The notes beneath the pieces are model-generated. The model was not told the DNA's origin. It saw only the letters and a program-made list of their open reading frames with translations, and did not search any database. From positions 23,867 through 87,866 of the forward strand of contig JAGLDH010000001.1 of assembly GCA_023145835.1 (NCBI GenBank): a stretch of 64,000 bases of DNA. Direction: 5' to 3'. Positions within the stretch are counted from its first letter, which is position 1. Each line of letters opens with the position of its first letter. Below are positions 25,324 through 36,042 of this stretch, in pieces. The position numbers and the translations under genes were made by a program. The DNA comes from Methylococcales bacterium (lineage in GTDB: Bacteria; Pseudomonadota; Gammaproteobacteria; Methylococcales; Methylomonadaceae).

Positions 25324-26773
25324 ATATAAACTTTCTGAACCGGAATGCAATTTTGAAATTAAAGGCTTATCTCTAGATAGTAGAAAAGTTGAAAAAGGAT
25401 TCATTTTTATCGCAGTTGCCGGAGCAACTCAACATGGTTTGTTTTTTATACAACAAGCCATAAAAAACGGAGCTTTTAGTGTTGTTTATGATCCACAAGG
25501 AAGTGAATCATTCCCATTGGATGAATTAGCTATTCATTCAATAGGAATAAAAAATTTAGGATCAAAACTGGGCGTTATTGCCAACCGTTTTTATCAATTT
25601 CCTTCCACTGAACTGGATGTAATAGGAATAACCGGTACCAATGGAAAAACAACTTGTAGCCAGTTTTTGTTACAAGTTTTACCTAGATGTGGAGTAATCG
25701 GAACACTAGGCTGGGGTGAAAAAGGAGGGTTAAAAGAAACCGTCAATACAACACCCGATGCCTTGGCAGTACATAGTATGTTGGCTAATTTTGTCAACTC
25801 GAATAAAAAAACAGTTGTGATGGAAGTTTCATCACATGGTTTACAGCAAGGAAGAGTAAATTCAGTCAGTTTTAAAGGTACATTATTTATAAATTTAAGC
25901 CGTGATCATTTAGATTATCACGGCTCAATGGCTGAATATTTACAAGCCAAGTTAGCATTATTTAAACAACCTGACTTACAGTTTGTTGTAGTAAATACTG
26001 ATGATACCAATAGCGAGTTATTTTTAGCAGCAGCTCCTAAACAAGCAAAACAATGGGGCTTTAGTGTCGCAGGAAATAAAAACCATTCAACAGAAAATGT
26101 TGTGGCAGATAAAATTGATTGTAGCTTGAATGGAGTCAAGTTTTTAGCTTACTGGAGAAATGAAAAAGCTTGGGTGCAGACAAAAATTGTAGGTGACTTT
26201 AATGTAGAAAACCTACTTGCAGTTATTACCGTACTTTTGGCTCAAGGATATTCCTTAAATGTAGCCGCTAAAATGGTAGAACAGCTGATTCCAGTAAAAG
26301 GACGAATGGAAAATTTTGGTGGTGAAGGTAAACCCATTGTTTTTGTGGATTATGCTCATACTCCAGATGCTTTAGAAAAATTACTAAAAAATTTGAACAA
26401 ATATAGTGCTGAAAAAATATATTTAATTTTTGGCTGTGGCGGTAATAGAGACAAAGGCAAGAGAGCACAAATGGCTAAAATTGCAGAAAATTTTGCTGAT
26501 CATATTGTTATTACAAATGATAACCCTCGATTTGAAAGGCCAGAACAAATCGTTAAAGAGATTATATACGGATTTAAAAACAAAGAATGTGAAGTCATTC
26601 AAAATAGAGAAAAAGCGATTCAAAAAGTGATAAAAAAAGCAAACAAAAATGACTGTGTTGTTATTGCAGGTAAAGGGCATGAAGAATATCAAGAAATCAA
26701 TGGAATTAAACATCCTTTTAGTGACCAAGATATTGTTATGCGTGAATTACACCAATGGACTCCTTCACAATGA
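25280..26773 (+). CDS. murE: UDP-MurNAc-L-Ala-D-Glu:meso-diaminopimelate ligase MurE
   Basis: The 497-residue Mur ligase adds the third residue of the peptidoglycan stem peptide. The P-loop is GITGTNGKTT (about 116-125). NTTPDALAVHSML and MEVSSHGLQQGR are family signatures, and NDNPRFERP contains the DNPR motif that marks meso-diaminopimelate specificity, as expected in a gammaproteobacterium. The N-terminus MKINLTELLNGI aligns with other MurE starts, supporting the 44-base overlap with ftsI. Confidence 0.97.
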   Translation: MKINLTELLNGITDEYKLSEPECNFEIKGLSLDSRKVEKGFIFIAVAGATQHGLFFIQQAIKNGAFSVVYDPQGSESFPLDELAIHSIGIKNLGSKLGVIANRFYQFPSTELDVIGITGTNGKTTCSQFLLQVLPRCGVIGTLGWGEKGGLKETVNTTPDALAVHSMLANFVNSNKKTVVMEVSSHGLQQGRVNSVSFKGTLFINLSRDHLDYHGSMAEYLQAKLALFKQPDLQFVVVNTDDTNSELFLAAAPKQAKQWGFSVAGNKNHSTENVVADKIDCSLNGVKFLAYWRNEKAWVQTKIVGDFNVENLLAVITVLLAQGYSLNVAAKMVEQLIPVKGRMENFGGEGKPIVFVDYAHTPDALEKLLKNLNKYSAEKIYLIFGCGGNRDKGKRAQMAKIAENFADHIVITNDNPRFERPEQIVKEIIYGFKNKECEVIQNREKAIQKVIKKANKNDCVVIAGKGHEEYQEINGIKHPFSDQDIVMRELHQWTPSQ

Positions 26774-28131
26774 AAATGATGTTAAGTGAAATTAGCTCAC
26801 ATGTAAATGGGCGTTTATTAGGACAGGATTTATCAATTTCTTCTGTCAGCATAGACACGCGTACATTATCAGAAGGCGACCTTTATCTTGCCATCAAAGG
26901 TGAAAACTTTGATGGCCATACTTTTATCAATAAAGCTAAATCTGCTGGTGCTAGTGCGGTATTAGTTGAAAATGAGACTAAAACACAACTTCCATCCGTC
27001 GTTGTAGAAGATAGCCATTTAGCATTAGCTGAGTTAGCAGGTGCATGGAAATCTAAAACATCAGTAAAAACTATTGGTATTACAGGAAGTAATGGAAAAA
27101 CAACTGTAAAAGAAATGACTTCGGCAATCTTAGGCGTCAATTCTAACGTTTTGTTTACACAAGGGAACCTAAACAATGACATTGGAGTTCCTTTAACTCT
27201 TTTAAAGATAAACGAACAACATGAATTTGCAGTAATAGAAATCGGAGCCAATCATTCAAAAGAAATAAAATATAGCAGCCATTATGTTAAGCCAGATATA
27301 GCCGTTATTACTAATGTAGGCTCTGCACATATAGAAGGCTTTGGCAGCCTTGAAAGAACAGCTCTCGCAAAAGGTGAGATTATTGAAAGTTTAACGGGTG
27401 ATGGCATCGTCATACTTAATATAGACGATCCTTTTTTCCCTTTATGGATGGAAATAGCCAAAGACAGAAAAGTTGTCACTTTCGGCCTAGATATAAAAGC
27501 AGAAGTCAATGCTCAAGCCATTTTTTCAGAGATAAAAAACAATAAATTTTATACTCACTTCACCCTATTAACGGAGAAAGGTGAAATAAACATAAAACTA
27601 AAGCTAGCGGGGAAACATAATGTCATTAATGCCCTTCCTGCTGTAGCCAGCTGTCTGCAGCTAGGCATTGAATTAGAACAAATAAAACAGGGGCTAGAAA
27701 ACTTAGAACCCGTTGCGGGAAGATTACAGCCCTTAGTAGATGAACAGGATAACCTTTTTATAGATGACACTTATAACGCGAACCCTAGCTCATTAAAAGC
27801 GGCTTTAAATGTTTTAATGCAATGCAATGGAGATCATTGGGTTATTTTAGGTGCATTGGCTGAAATGGGAGCCTGTAGCAAACAAATTCACAAAGAATTA
27901 GGTGCTCAAATCAAGTCCATGGGAGTTGTTAGGTTGTTCACAGTAGGTGCAGATGCAAAATATACAGTTGAAGGATTTGGGGAGGGTGCTGAATTTTTCA
28001 CCTCTCAAGAACGACTCATAAAGGCACTAAAAAAAGAATTAAAGAGCAATACAACTTTATTAGTCAAAGGCTCTCGCACTCAAAAAATGGAAAATGTAGT
28101 TGCTGCATTTATCAATGACTTCAGAACATAA
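26770..28131 (+). CDS. murF: UDP-MurNAc-tripeptide:D-Ala-D-Ala ligase MurF
   Basis: MurF completes the UDP-MurNAc-pentapeptide. From the ATG at 26770, which overlaps the murE stop in ATGA, it has 453 residues; an upstream in-frame ATG at 26755 is less likely. The P-loop is GITGSNGKTTVKEM (about 107-120). IEIGANHSKEI and DDTYNANPSSLKAAL are typical MurF motifs. The N-terminal domain recognises the UDP-sugar (SIDTRTLSEGDLYLAIKGENFDGH). Nine bases separate it from mraY. Confidence 0.96.
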   Translation: MKMMLSEISSHVNGRLLGQDLSISSVSIDTRTLSEGDLYLAIKGENFDGHTFINKAKSAGASAVLVENETKTQLPSVVVEDSHLALAELAGAWKSKTSVKTIGITGSNGKTTVKEMTSAILGVNSNVLFTQGNLNNDIGVPLTLLKINEQHEFAVIEIGANHSKEIKYSSHYVKPDIAVITNVGSAHIEGFGSLERTALAKGEIIESLTGDGIVILNIDDPFFPLWMEIAKDRKVVTFGLDIKAEVNAQAIFSEIKNNKFYTHFTLLTEKGEINIKLKLAGKHNVINALPAVASCLQLGIELEQIKQGLENLEPVAGRLQPLVDEQDNLFIDDTYNANPSSLKAALNVLMQCNGDHWVILGALAEMGACSKQIHKELGAQIKSMGVVRLFTVGADAKYTVEGFGEGAEFFTSQERLIKALKKELKSNTTLLVKGSRTQKMENVVAAFINDFRT

Positions 28132-28140
28132 AAGAAACCA

Positions 28141-29223
28141 ATGTTACTTTATTTAACCGATTATTTAATGAATTTCGATAGTAGTTTCCGGGTATTTCAA
28201 TATCTGACACTACGCGCTATTTTGGGGGCATTAACTGCCCTCATCATTTCATTTCTTATCGGCCCTGTGATGATTAGAAAATTGACTCGAAAAAAAATTG
28301 GTCAATCTATTCGCGATGACGGCCCAGAAAGTCATTATCAAAAAGCAGGTACCCCAACGATGGGAGGCACTTTAATTTTAGTCGCCATAGCAATTAGTAC
28401 ATTACTATGGGCTGACCTTGAAAATCGCTACGTTTGGGCTGTACTGCTTGTTACGCTTGGACATGGAATGATAGGTTTTGTAGATGATTATAGAAAAGTT
28501 ATGCAAGGGAATAGTGATGGGCTATCGGCAAAAGCTAAAATATTTTGGCAATCAGTCATCGCATTAAGTGCCGGCACCTACCTTTTCTTAACCGCAGAAA
28601 TACCGGCAGAAACTCAATTTATTGTGCCCTTCTTTAAAGATGTAATGATAGATATGGGTTGGACATATATTGTTGTTGCTTATTTTATTATTGTAGGCTC
28701 AAGTAACGCGGTTAATTTAACCGATGGTTTAGATGGCCTGGCTATTATGCCAACGGTAATGGTTGCTGCTGCATTGGGAATCTTTGCCTATTTATCTGGA
28801 CACATTAATTTTTCTGAATATTTGGCCATACCCTATTTACCTAAATCAGGTGAGTTAATCGTCTTTTGTGCCTCATTAGTAGGAGCAGGATTAGGTTTTT
28901 TATGGTTCAACGCATATCCTGCTATGGTCTTTATGGGTGATGTAGGTGCATTAGCACTAGGTGCAGCACTCGGTATATTAGCTCTTTTAGTTCGTCAAGA
29001 AATCGTCCTCATTATTATGGGAGGCGTTTTTGTGGTTGAAACCATATCAGTCATTATCCAGGTAGCTTCATATAAAATGAGAGGGAAGCGTGTGTTTTTA
29101 ATGGCACCGATTCATCATCACTATGAGTTAAAAGGCTGGCCAGAACCAAGAATTATCGTTCGTTTTTGGATTATTACCGTGATTTTAGTCTTGATCGGTT
29201 TAGCAACTTTGAAATTAAGATAA
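28141..29223 (+). CDS. mraY: Phospho-MurNAc-pentapeptide translocase MraY
   Basis: MraY transfers phospho-MurNAc-pentapeptide to undecaprenyl phosphate, making lipid I at the inner face of the cytoplasmic membrane. The 360-residue protein has about ten membrane helices. Signatures are KAGTPTMGG (about 62-70), the metal-binding [20 protein letters not shown] and the histidine-rich [14 protein letters not shown] near the C-terminus. Length is exactly typical. Its stop overlaps the murD ATG by one base. Confidence 0.98.
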   Translation: MLLYLTDYLMNFDSSFRVFQYLTLRAILGALTALIISFLIGPVMIRKLTRKKIGQSIRDDGPESHYQKAGTPTMGGTLILVAIAISTLLWADLENRYVWAVLLVTLGHGMIGFVDDYRKVMQGNSDGLSAKAKIFWQSVIALSAGTYLFLTAEIPAETQFIVPFFKDVMIDMGWTYIVVAYFIIVGSSNAVNLTDGLDGLAIMPTVMVAAALGIFAYLSGHINFSEYLAIPYLPKSGELIVFCASLVGAGLGFLWFNAYPAMVFMGDVGALALGAALGILALLVRQEIVLIIMGGVFVVETISVIIQVASYKMRGKRVFLMAPIHHHYELKGWPEPRIIVRFWIITVILVLIGLATLKLR

Positions 29224-30590
29224 TGAATAACGAAGAAATTTCAAAATCATTAAACACACAACTTTCCTTGGATGAAAATTCAAAGATTTTGGTCGTCGGC
29301 TTAGGTGAGACAGGGTTTTCAGTGGCTAAATTTTTACATCAACACGCACTTTCATTTGCTGTTATCGATAGTAGAAAGAAACCACCCTTTAATGATGCCC
29401 TTTTACAAGACTTTCCTGATACCCCTGTATTTACAGGTCAGTTTGATAAAACGCCTTTTGATGTGGCAACGCATTTAGTAGTAAGCCCTGGTATTTCCTT
29501 GCAAGAGGAGCTAGTCCAAAAAGCAATATTGTCAGGAACCCAATTAATCAGTGATATAGATTTATTTGCTTGCTCAACTAATAAACCCATTATTGCAATA
29601 ACGGGATCTAATGGAAAAAGTACTGTCACCACCATGCTTGGTCTAATGGGTAATGCTGCTAATACAAAAACAGCAATAGGTGGAAACTTAGGAAAGCCTG
29701 CTTTAGATCTATTAAATGAAGACGTTAAATTATATGTAGTAGAGCTTTCCAGTTTTCAGCTAGAAAGAATCTCTGTTCTTAATGCAAGTATTGCAACAAT
29801 ATTAAACATTTCAGCTGACCATATGGATAGGCATGACGATATAGCAAGTTATGCAGCGGAAAAACAAAAGATTTTTTCTGGCGATGGAATTATGGTGCTA
29901 AATGATGATGACACCCTAGTTAAAGCAATGAAAAGAAAAGAAAGAAAATCATTTTCTTTTTCTGTAATTAACAAAAAGGGGTTTCATCTTGAAACTCAGC
30001 AAGACGAAGAATGGTTAATGAGCACAGACCAGCCTTTAATGCGAAAAGTCGATTTATCCGTTGAAGGTTTACATAATGTTGCTAATGCACTTGCTGCATT
30101 AGCACTAGGAACAGCTGCAGGATTAAATACCCAAGCTATGTGCAATGCTTTACGTTCATTTAAAGGATTGGATCATCGAATGCAAAAAATAGCCAATATA
30201 AAAGGTGTCACTTGGGTTAATGATTCAAAAGCAACCAATATGGGAGCATGCATTGCCGCACTTAAAGGCTATCAAGATAAAGTTATTCTGATTGCCGGTG
30301 GTGATTCTAAGGGAGCAGATATACAAGAGCTCATTCCCGTTATCAAAGAAAAAGCAAAGTGTGTGGTCTTGCTTGGAAAAGATGCTGAAAAAATAGATAA
30401 AGCGATTAATGGTAGCGTTCCATCATATAGAGCCGAATCAATAAAAGAAGCCGTTCAAATAGCAGCAACATTAGCAACAAAAGGTGAAAACGTTCTTCTA
30501 AGCCCTGCCTGTGCCAGTATTGATCAATATAAAAATTACCAAGAAAGAGGTGATAAATTTATTGCCGCCGTTAAGGAGTTAGCAGCATGA
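29223..30590 (+). CDS. murD: UDP-MurNAc-L-Ala:D-Glu ligase MurD
   Basis: MurD adds D-glutamate to UDP-MurNAc-L-alanine. From the ATG at 29223 (in TAATG with mraY) it has 455 residues. The N-terminal Rossmann part holds VVGLGETGFSVAKFL. The P-loop is ITGSNGKSTVTTM (about 123-135). ELSSFQLE, HMDRHDD and WVNDSKATNMGA are the family motifs for catalysis and substrate binding. An upstream in-frame ATG at 29166 lies inside mraY and is not used. It overlaps ftsW by 4 bases. Confidence 0.97.
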   Translation: MNNEEISKSLNTQLSLDENSKILVVGLGETGFSVAKFLHQHALSFAVIDSRKKPPFNDALLQDFPDTPVFTGQFDKTPFDVATHLVVSPGISLQEELVQKAILSGTQLISDIDLFACSTNKPIIAITGSNGKSTVTTMLGLMGNAANTKTAIGGNLGKPALDLLNEDVKLYVVELSSFQLERISVLNASIATILNISADHMDRHDDIASYAAEKQKIFSGDGIMVLNDDDTLVKAMKRKERKSFSFSVINKKGFHLETQQDEEWLMSTDQPLMRKVDLSVEGLHNVANALAALALGTAAGLNTQAMCNALRSFKGLDHRMQKIANIKGVTWVNDSKATNMGACIAALKGYQDKVILIAGGDSKGADIQELIPVIKEKAKCVVLLGKDAEKIDKAINGSVPSYRAESIKEAVQIAATLATKGENVLLSPACASIDQYKNYQERGDKFIAAVKELAA

Positions 30591-31759
30591 ACGACAAATT
30601 TATTATACAAAAGAAGTCTTTCCATGTAGACCTGTATCTACTGTTAATTTGTACAAGCTTACTTATTATTGGCTATGTGATGGTCGTCTCTGCATCACTG
30701 CACTTGGGTGAAAAAGCAACTAATAATAGTATGTACTATCCAATACGGCAATTTATTCATATCGTGGTGGGTATTATAGTAGCCTTTGGTATTGCATTAG
30801 TCCCTTTAAAAATATGGGAAAAACTAGGGTCGTGGATGTTTATTGCTGGACTTGCTCTACTTGTCTTTGTATTAATTCCAGGCATTGGAGTCAAAGTAAA
30901 CGGTAGTATCCGATGGATAGGATTAGGTGGATTCAGAGTTCAAGTGTCTGAGATTGTAAAGTTTATTTCTGTTGTTTATATGGCAGGATATGTAACAAGG
31001 CATCAGGAACATGTTCGAGAATCAACTTATGGTCTAGTCAAACCCTTATTATTGTTTTCAGTTGCTTGCTTATTATTACTTCTAGAACCTGATTTTGGTT
31101 CATCCATCGTTATTCTAACAATCGCTATGGGGGTCATGTACCTGAGTGGTGCTCGTCTATGGCAATTTTTAACATTAATAGCAATTATTGCCATATTAGC
31201 CATGTTGCTGGTTTATTTTTCCCCTTATCGCTGGGCTAGAGTCACTGCATTTATTAATCCCTGGGCTGACGCTCAAGATACTGGGTTTCAATTGGTACAT
31301 GCTTTGATTTCGTTTGGTCGAGGTGAACTTTTTGGTGTTGGCTTAGGAAGTGGAATTCAAAAATTATTTTACTTACCTGAAGCACACACAGATTTTCTAT
31401 TTTCAGTCATAGCAGAAGAGTTAGGCTTATTAGGTGTTCTTATAATCATTTGCCTATTTACCCTTCTCCTTTGCCGCACATTTGCTATTGCCTCTAAAGC
31501 GGAACAAGCAGGAGAAAAATTTTCAGCTTTTGTCGCTTATGGTTTAGGTATTTGGTTTGGTTTTCAAGCCTTTATAAACATGGGGGTCAATATGGGGATA
31601 TTACCTACTAAAGGCCTAACATTACCGCTAATGAGTTATGGTGGAGGAAGTATGGTCATCATGTGTGCGGCAATGGCCTTGTTATTTCGCATACATAGTG
31701 AAATTATTGAAAAACAAAAAAGTGTACCTAGTGGGAGGTCTGAATGGATCAACGCATAA
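30587..31759 (+). CDS. ftsW: SEDS peptidoglycan polymerase FtsW
   Basis: FtsW is the septal glycan polymerase that works with FtsI. The 390-residue protein has about ten membrane helices. SEDS signatures are visible: GIGVKVNGSIRWIGLG, FQVSEIVKF-like VSEIVKFISVVYMA, LLEPDFGSS, and in the C-terminal half AHTDFLFSVIAEELGLLG and LPLMSYGGGSMV. The cytoplasmic N-terminus is short. The gene overlaps murD by 4 bases and murG by 16, in keeping with the compact operon. Confidence 0.97.
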   Translation: MNDKFIIQKKSFHVDLYLLLICTSLLIIGYVMVVSASLHLGEKATNNSMYYPIRQFIHIVVGIIVAFGIALVPLKIWEKLGSWMFIAGLALLVFVLIPGIGVKVNGSIRWIGLGGFRVQVSEIVKFISVVYMAGYVTRHQEHVRESTYGLVKPLLLFSVACLLLLLEPDFGSSIVILTIAMGVMYLSGARLWQFLTLIAIIAILAMLLVYFSPYRWARVTAFINPWADAQDTGFQLVHALISFGRGELFGVGLGSGIQKLFYLPEAHTDFLFSVIAEELGLLGVLIIICLFTLLLCRTFAIASKAEQAGEKFSAFVAYGLGIWFGFQAFINMGVNMGILPTKGLTLPLMSYGGGSMVIMCAAMALLFRIHSEIIEKQKSVPSGRSEWINA

Positions 31760-32802
31760 TTATTATGGCGGGAGGCACTGGCGGACACATTTTCCCAGCA
31801 CTAGCAGTTGCACTTTTTTTAAAAGATAAAAAGTGGGATGTAAGTTGGATAGGGACACAGCGTGGTATGGAAAACAGGATTATTCAGGCTCAAGATATTG
31901 AAATTGACTGGTTATCTGTTGCAGGAATACGAGGCAAAGGTTTAACTTCTAAATTACATAATAGCATGCTCTTAGTTAAATCATTTTGGGAAGCATTTAA
32001 AATTTTCCGCCGCCGTAAACCTGATGTCGTTATAGGGTTTGGCGGGTATGTTGCTGGCCCTGGAGGATTAGTAGCATCATTGCTAAGAGTCCCTTTAGTG
32101 ATACATGAACAAAACAGGATACCAGGTACAACTAATAAACTATTGGTTAATAAGGCAAACAAAGTTTTAGAAGCATTTCCTGAAAGTTTCTCAGAAAATG
32201 TAAAAGCAAAATTTACTGGAAACCCTTTAAGATCTGATTTTTTAAGTTTTCCTGTAAAGGATATCTGGACTAAAAAATCGGGCAGAGACTTTAGGGTTTT
32301 GGTTATTGGAGGCAGCCAGGGAGCAAAAATATTAAATGAAACTGTCCCTCTCACAATGGCACAGTTAAAGAATATAGAAGTAAAACACCAAACAGGAACC
32401 GCAGCATTAGAACAAGTTTCAAAAAAATATGCAGAACTCTCAATTAATGCTCAAGCTGTTGCATTTATTGACGATATTTCTTCTTCATACCTATGGGCAG
32501 ACATTATTATTTGTCGCTCTGGAGCGATGACAGTTAGTGAAGTTGCAGCAGCTGGTTTACCTGCTATTTTCATTCCATTGCCTCATGCGATTGATGATCA
32601 TCAAACTGCTAACGCTAAATATTTAACTGATGCCGGTGCGGGAATTTTATTAGCCCAATCAAATTTAACTGCTGACTCATTATTAGTGGCAATTGAAGAA
32701 ATGAAAAATTCATTAAATGAAATGAGTAGCCATGCAAAAAATAAAGCTAAATTAAATGCAACACAGGATGTCGCAACAATTTGTATGGAGGAAACAGTCT
32801 AA
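31744..32802 (+). CDS. murG: Lipid II synthase MurG (GT28)
   Basis: MurG adds GlcNAc to lipid I at the inner face of the membrane, giving lipid II. The 352-residue enzyme has the N-terminal glycine-rich [16 protein letters not shown] (about 7-22), the [14 protein letters not shown] loop and the donor-site [13 protein letters not shown]. The C-terminal signature [24 protein letters not shown]...DDHQ binds UDP-GlcNAc. Length is normal. It overlaps ftsW by 16 bases and murC by one. Confidence 0.97.
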   Translation: MDQRIIIMAGGTGGHIFPALAVALFLKDKKWDVSWIGTQRGMENRIIQAQDIEIDWLSVAGIRGKGLTSKLHNSMLLVKSFWEAFKIFRRRKPDVVIGFGGYVAGPGGLVASLLRVPLVIHEQNRIPGTTNKLLVNKANKVLEAFPESFSENVKAKFTGNPLRSDFLSFPVKDIWTKKSGRDFRVLVIGGSQGAKILNETVPLTMAQLKNIEVKHQTGTAALEQVSKKYAELSINAQAVAFIDDISSSYLWADIIICRSGAMTVSEVAAAGLPAIFIPLPHAIDDHQTANAKYLTDAGAGILLAQSNLTADSLLVAIEEMKNSLNEMSSHAKNKAKLNATQDVATICMEETV

Positions 32803-34241
32803 TGAATATGCCTGATATAAAAATTTCAACTCAAGGACTAGGAAATGTAGATAAAATTCATTTTGTCGGTATCGGTGGCACAGGAATGAGTGGTATTGCT
32901 GAGGTATTATCAAACTTAGGTTACACAGTGTCAGGTTCAGACATTAAACAAAGTGCTGTAACAAAAAGATTAGAAAGCCAAGGCGTAACAGTACACATTG
33001 GACATTCGAAAGAAAATATTAAAAATGTTGATGTTGTCGTTGCATCAACAGCAATAAATAAAAGCAACGAAGAAGTAGAAGCTTCCTATGAAAATAGAAT
33101 TCCTGTCATTCCTCGGGCTGAAATGCTAGCTGAGTTAATGCGTTTTAGGTTTGGTATTGCCATAGCAGGTACTCATGGAAAAACAACAACAACAAGTTTA
33201 ACTGCAAGCATTCTGGCAGAGGGTGGATTTGATCCAACGTTTGTCATTGGAGGTCGTTTAAATAGTGCCGGAACGAATGCAAAACTGGGCTTAGGTAAAT
33301 ATTTTGTTGCTGAGGCAGATGAAAGTGATGCTTCTTTTTTGCACTTACAACCAATGATTTCAGTGGTAACCAATATTGACCAAGATCACATGGAAACCTA
33401 TGGGGGCAGCTATCAACGTCTAAAAGAAACCTTTTTAGAATTTTTACATCACCTACCTTTTTATGGTTTAGCGGTCATGTGTATTGATGATACGGGAGTT
33501 CAAGATATCTTAACTGAGATAGCCAAACCTATAAAAACATATGGTGTACACAAAGATGCAGATATTCGAGCCACTGCTATCAATCAACAAGGCATGCAAA
33601 CCAGTTTCACAGTCATTCGAAATGGTGGTCATCAACCATTAAACGTTATGTTAAATATGCCGGGGTGGCACAACATGCTAAATGCCTTGGCATCAATCGC
33701 TATCGCCACTCATTTAAATGTAAATGATCAAGCAATTATAAAAAGCCTCGAAACTTTTGAGGGCATAGGTCGACGTTTTCAGTTAAATGGTGATATTAAA
33801 TTTAACAACGGCCTTATTTCTTTTGTAGATGATTATGGTCATCACCCAAGAGAAGTTGCTGCGACGCTAGAAGCATTAGGTCAAGCCTGGCCAAACAGAA
33901 GAAAGGTTATTGTCTTTCAACCCCACCGATACACAAGAACAAGAGATCTATTTGAAGATTTTGTCGACGTCCTTTCTACAGCAGATATATTGGTTTTATT
34001 AGATATTTATACCGCTGGAGAACCTGAAATTATTGGTGCTGATGGACAAGCATTATCTAGAGCCATTCGAACAAGAGGCCAAGTTGACCCCGTATTTGTC
34101 AAAGACCATAATGATCTTGCAACTATTTTATCTGGCATTGTGCAAGAAGATGATGTGATCATAACGATGGGGGCAGGTAATGTAGGTCAAATTGCAACGG
34201 AATTACCAGAAAAACTAGCACAAGAGCTTGAACTAAAATGA
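32802..34241 (+). CDS. murC: UDP-MurNAc:L-alanine ligase MurC
   Basis: MurC adds L-alanine to UDP-MurNAc, starting the stem peptide. From the ATG at 32802 (TAATG with murG) it has 479 residues. The N-terminal [15 protein letters not shown] binds the UDP-sugar. The P-loop is [12 protein letters not shown] (about 118-129). [12 protein letters not shown] and [14 protein letters not shown] are diagnostic for MurC. A longer frame beginning at 32781 lies in murG and is not used. It overlaps murB by 4 bases. Confidence 0.97.
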   Translation: MNMPDIKISTQGLGNVDKIHFVGIGGTGMSGIAEVLSNLGYTVSGSDIKQSAVTKRLESQGVTVHIGHSKENIKNVDVVVASTAINKSNEEVEASYENRIPVIPRAEMLAELMRFRFGIAIAGTHGKTTTTSLTASILAEGGFDPTFVIGGRLNSAGTNAKLGLGKYFVAEADESDASFLHLQPMISVVTNIDQDHMETYGGSYQRLKETFLEFLHHLPFYGLAVMCIDDTGVQDILTEIAKPIKTYGVHKDADIRATAINQQGMQTSFTVIRNGGHQPLNVMLNMPGWHNMLNALASIAIATHLNVNDQAIIKSLETFEGIGRRFQLNGDIKFNNGLISFVDDYGHHPREVAATLEALGQAWPNRRKVIVFQPHRYTRTRDLFEDFVDVLSTADILVLLDIYTAGEPEIIGADGQALSRAIRTRGQVDPVFVKDHNDLATILSGIVQEDDVIITMGAGNVGQIATELPEKLAQELELK

Positions 34242-35110
34242 GTGGTTCTTTATTAAAAAATGAGCCTTTGGCAAAATATACAAGCTGGCGCGTAGGCGGA
34301 CCGGCGGACCAAATGTATTTGCCAGAAAATAAACAAGACTTAATTGACTTTTTAGCAACATTGCCTAAACATGAAAATATTTTCTGGCTAGGTTTAGGAA
34401 GTAACTTATTAGTACGTGATGGTGGAGTCAAAGGAACTGTTATTAACACAAGAGGACGACTTAAAGTAATGCAGTTAATTGATTCGACAAAGGTATATGT
34501 AGAAGCCGGCGTAGCATGCCCTCATGTTGCTCGATTTTGTACTGATCTTGGTCTATCAGGAGCAGAGTTTTTGGCAGGAATTCCGGGAACAATAGGTGGT
34601 GCATTAAAAATGAATGCGGGGGCTTTTGGTGGTGAAACATGGAATATAGTTGACCGTTTAGAAATGGTCAATTCTAATGGGCATGTCACCAACCGCGGAA
34701 CAGATCAATTTGAAGTAGCTTACCGAACAGTAAAAGGAATAAAAAATGAGTGGTTTTTATCGGTCATATTAACCCTTAAAAAAGGTGAAACTCAAATTAG
34801 CCAACAAAAAATTAAAACATTATTAGAGCAAAGATCATTAACACAACCAACTAATAAACCAACTTGTGGGTCAGTATTTAAAAATCCTCCTGGGGATTAT
34901 GCAGCTAGATTAATCGAATCATGTAACCTAAAAGGTTATGCCTTAGGTGGTGCTTGTGTTTCTAAAAAACATGCCAACTTTATTGAGAATACTGGACAAG
35001 CAACAGCCGCTGATATTGAAAAACTAATTGAACATATTCAACAACAAGTTAAGCAACTACATGATATTAATTTGCATACAGAAGTTTGTAGAGTTGGAGA
35101 ATCATTATGA
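34238..35110 (+). CDS. murB: UDP-N-acetylenolpyruvoylglucosamine reductase MurB
   Basis: MurB uses NADPH and FAD to reduce UDP-GlcNAc-enolpyruvate to UDP-MurNAc. The 290-residue protein lacks the long insertion of E. coli MurB, so it is a type II enzyme as in Gram-positives and many other proteobacteria. Motifs are [49 protein letters not shown], and the catalytic CGSVFKNP near residue 210. The 4-base overlap with murC suggests coupled translation. Confidence 0.96.
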   Translation: MSGSLLKNEPLAKYTSWRVGGPADQMYLPENKQDLIDFLATLPKHENIFWLGLGSNLLVRDGGVKGTVINTRGRLKVMQLIDSTKVYVEAGVACPHVARFCTDLGLSGAEFLAGIPGTIGGALKMNAGAFGGETWNIVDRLEMVNSNGHVTNRGTDQFEVAYRTVKGIKNEWFLSVILTLKKGETQISQQKIKTLLEQRSLTQPTNKPTCGSVFKNPPGDYAARLIESCNLKGYALGGACVSKKHANFIENTGQATAADIEKLIEHIQQQVKQLHDINLHTEVCRVGESL

Positions 35111-36042
35111 ACCCATTAACCATTAAACAAGCCAATCTATTTGGTACTGTTGCCGTTTTAATGGGAGGTGCATCTGCAGAAAGAGAGATATCATTATTAA
35201 GTGGGAATGCAGTATTTGAAGCACTAAAAAGACTTAATATTGATGCAGTTAACATTGAAGTAAGTGAAAACCCCATTCCTGCTTTAGTAGGACAAAAGAT
35301 TGATAGAGTCTTTAATATCATTCATGGTCGAGGTGGGGAAGATGGCATTTTACAAAGTGTATTAGAACTAATGAAAATCCCTTACACTGGGTCAGGTATA
35401 ATGGCTTCAGCACTTACTATGGACAAATTACGCACAAAACTTTGCTGGCAAGGATATGGCTTGTCCACACCAAAATGGTTTGTTTTAAAAAATGAAGGCG
35501 ACATAGAAACATGTATTAAAGAATTAGACTTTCCAGTTATCGTTAAACCTTCTAAAGAAGGCTCAAGTATTGGAATGAGTAAGGCCAATAATAAAGATGA
35601 ATTAAAACGCGCTCTAGTTGTCGCATTGAAATATCAGTGTGATGTTTTTGCAGAAGCATGGGTTAAAGGAGAAGAATATACTGTTGCAGTCATTAATGGA
35701 GAGGCATTACCTGTTGTCCGCTTTGAAACACCGAATGAATTTTATGACTTTGAAGCTAAATATAATTCAAACTCTACAAAATACCATAGCCCCTGTGGAT
35801 TATCCGAACAACAAGAAAATGAATTAAAAGTATTAGCTTTAAAGGCATGTAACGTTGTAGGAGTAGAAGGCTGGGGACGAGTTGATTTATTTATTGATGA
35901 ATCAAATATTGCACAACTAATAGAAGTAAATACAGTACCTGGTATGACAGACCATAGCTTAGTTCCTATGGCAGCAAAAGCAAATGGAATAGAATTTGAT
36001 GAGCTGGTCTGGCGTATTCTAGAAAGCAGCATAAATGAATAA
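35107..36042 (+). CDS. ddl: D-alanine:D-alanine ligase
   Basis: The 311-residue ATP-grasp enzyme makes the D-Ala-D-Ala dipeptide used by MurF. VLMGGASAEREISLLSG (about 18-34) and HGRGGEDGILQ are the N-terminal signatures. PVIVKPSKEGSSIGMSK is the ATP-binding loop, and GRVDLFID and EVNTVPGMTDHSLVP form the metal and substrate end. The location between murB and ftsQ corresponds to ddlB of E. coli. It overlaps both neighbours (4 and 8 bases). Confidence 0.97.
   Translation: MNPLTIKQANLFGTVAVLMGGASAEREISLLSGNAVFEALKRLNIDAVNIEVSENPIPALVGQKIDRVFNIIHGRGGEDGILQSVLELMKIPYTGSGIMASALTMDKLRTKLCWQGYGLSTPKWFVLKNEGDIETCIKELDFPVIVKPSKEGSSIGMSKANNKDELKRALVVALKYQCDVFAEAWVKGEEYTVAVINGEALPVVRFETPNEFYDFEAKYNSNSTKYHSPCGLSEQQENELKVLALKACNVVGVEGWGRVDLFIDESNIAQLIEVNTVPGMTDHSLVPMAAKANGIEFDELVWRILESSINE

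Noticed and set aside
26423..26728. 101-codon minus-strand frame inside murE
   Set aside because: It is phenylalanine- and asparagine-rich low-complexity antisense reading of AT-rich coding DNA.
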